A stretch of 7,201 nucleotides of DNA, taken from a bacterium (GTDB lineage Bacteria > Dependentiae > Babeliae > Babeliales > RVW-14). Location of the stretch: assembly GCA_010027825.1 (NCBI GenBank), contig RGUK01000067.1:1-7201 (forward strand), given 5' to 3'. This document shows positions 6,573-7,201 of the stretch, piece by piece (the stretch's first letter is position 1; each line of letters starts with the position of its first letter). The notes under the pieces were generated by a model. It was given only the letters and a program-made list of their open reading frames with translations, did not search any database and was not told the DNA's origin. A program made the translations under genes and the position numbers.

Positions 6573-6739
6573 CAGCTCTGGCAGGATCACGTCAGGCACG
6601 TGTCTGAGGGGCTCTCGGCCACCATCGGCATTTCTGCTGGCTCCTTCCTGATGAGGTGGAGAATTATGTGAAGCAATCCTGGTCATGGGGAGGCTTAACG
6701 CCAGAGATCAAGGAGGAATTGGAAAAGATCCTAGCCTAG
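6573..6739 (+). pseudogene. frame-disrupted 3' remnant of an unidentified gene
   Basis: Two partial frames together read like the end of a protein. Frame one is open 6573-6668 and gives LWQDHVRHVSEGLSATIGIS. The other frame, open 6608-6739, gives LLPDEVENYVKQSWSWGG and then an EIKEELEKILA ending at TAG 6737-6739. The switch would fall around 6625-6645. Neither part has a convincing start, and the first is closed upstream by TAG at 6570-6572. The purine-rich, GAG/AAG-using sequence and the end 30 nt before the next gene suggest it once belonged with the downstream genes. I do not recognise the family. Chance open frames remain possible for the first part; the last 35 or so codons are more convincing. 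Confidence 0.4.
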
Positions 6740-6759
6740 ATTGCCGTCGTGGGGTAGAA

Positions 6760-6765
6760 GGGAGG
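6760..6765 (+). promoter_or_regulatory. strong Shine-Dalgarno of the 102-aa gene
   Basis: GGGAGG, within a longer purine run, lies 4 nt before the ATG at 6770-6772. It is the best ribosome binding site in the window and supports this start. Confidence 0.65.
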
Positions 6766-6769
6766 GAGC

Positions 6770-7078
6770 ATGGCAAGAAAGCGCAAAACTAATCCTGTTA
6801 AGGAGATTGTGGTCAATGAGGAAAAGCGTTCTGAAGACGCTCTCCAGCAGATCCGCAACCTGACTGCCGAGTTCTTTGACCATGCAGTTTTACTTGTGAG
6901 TAGGGAAGTGAATGGCAAAACGGAGTTCCTTCATGCCTCCATTGGGAATGAATTTGCTATTAAGGGAATGGTGGAAGTGTTTGTGAATGAGTATATGGAA
7001 GACAAACTTCAGGATGAGATGGAGGATGGGGAATGGGAGGGAGAATGGGCAGATGACGACGAGGATGAATCCATCTAA
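6770..7078 (+). CDS. small hypothetical protein with acidic C-terminal tail
   Basis: 102 residues, not recognised. The N-terminus is basic (MARKRKTNP). The middle (about 20-80) is a mixed alpha/beta-looking segment with FFDHAVLLVSRE and ASIGNEFAIKGMVEVFVNEY, without membrane segments. The last 23 or so residues are strongly acidic (EDGEWEGEWADDDEDESI). A strong Shine-Dalgarno precedes it, TAATAA double stops end it, and it runs rightward, opposite to the pot operon. Short proteins of this composition, packed with other small genes on one strand, are common in phage structural regions and other mobile DNA. That is the only clue to its role and it is weak. Alternatives are a small accessory or DNA-binding protein. 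Confidence 0.7.
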   Translation: MARKRKTNPVKEIVVNEEKRSEDALQQIRNLTAEFFDHAVLLVSREVNGKTEFLHASIGNEFAIKGMVEVFVNEYMEDKLQDEMEDGEWEGEWADDDEDESI

Positions 7079-7123
7079 TAAGTCTTGACTTAACAAGAGG
7101 AAGGATAGTAGTTATTAGCTGAT

Positions 7124-7201
7124 ATGCCTTCCCTCACTTTTGGACAAGCCAAAGCCCTTTGCGCTCCCTTTATCACCTCGCAGGGTGCTAGTGACTCCAT
7201 C
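7124..7201 (+). CDS. 5' end of an unidentified gene, cut by the window edge
   Basis: An ATG at 7124 opens a frame that stays open for 26 codons to the window end (MPSLTFGQAKALCAPFITSQ...). A TAG at 7109-7111 closes the frame upstream, so no earlier start is possible. The nearest purine-rich site, GAGGAAGGA (7097-7105), is 18 nt away, which is far for a Shine-Dalgarno. That makes the exact start doubtful. The orientation and close spacing (45 nt) match the 102-aa gene. The opening resembles, in my impression only, small phage-type structural proteins; nothing firmer can be said from 26 residues. Confidence 0.4.
   Translation, partial: MPSLTFGQAKALCAPFITSQGASDSI

Noticed and set aside
7085..7114. 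Promoter candidate starting with TTGACT before the last open frame
   Set aside because: The -35 is good but no reasonable -10 lies 16-18 bp downstream (best is TAGTTA).

Overview
The window holds one long leftward (minus-strand) operon from about 6550 down to about 177, followed at the right edge by a short, unrelated-looking rightward region. In transcription order the operon encodes: a histidine-rich polytopic membrane protein of unknown function; PotA (ATPase), PotB and PotC (permeases) and PotD (solute-binding protein) of a spermidine/putrescine-type ABC importer; a second, tandem PotD paralogue broken by an internal frame-shifting deletion; and a signal peptidase I (LepB) that lacks its C-terminal part. 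Genes abut or overlap (8-nt potC/potD overlap, 0 nt potA/potB, 3 nt potB/potC, 25 nt or less elsewhere), so they are probably co-transcribed. The one good promoter lies at 6524-6551.

The organism cannot be named from sequence alone. A membrane-tethered PotD, a LepB with a PTGS catalytic motif and polyamine import encoded beside signal peptidase fit a Gram-negative bacterium. The LepB style reminds me of host-associated candidate-phylum bacteria such as Dependentiae (TM6), but this is an impression and not a demonstrated assignment. An importer for polyamine-like nutrients would suit a host-dependent lifestyle.

The 3' half of the operon shows decay. The second potD has lost about 120 nt and its frame, the intact potD carries a 27-bp in-frame tandem duplication, and lepB ends at residue 190 without its box E (GDNR...DS) region. 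The pocket positions that are aromatic in E. coli PotD are mostly replaced in both copies, so the ligand may not be a classical polyamine.

Right of about 6550 the coding strand switches. A frame-disrupted 3' gene remnant (6573-6739), a 102-aa protein with a very acidic tail and a strong Shine-Dalgarno sequence (6770-7078), and the start of another reading frame (from 7124) run rightward in purine-rich sequence. This looks like a different genetic neighbourhood, possibly phage-derived or a rearrangement/assembly junction. No RNA gene, CRISPR array, complete insertion sequence or convincing terminator is visible.
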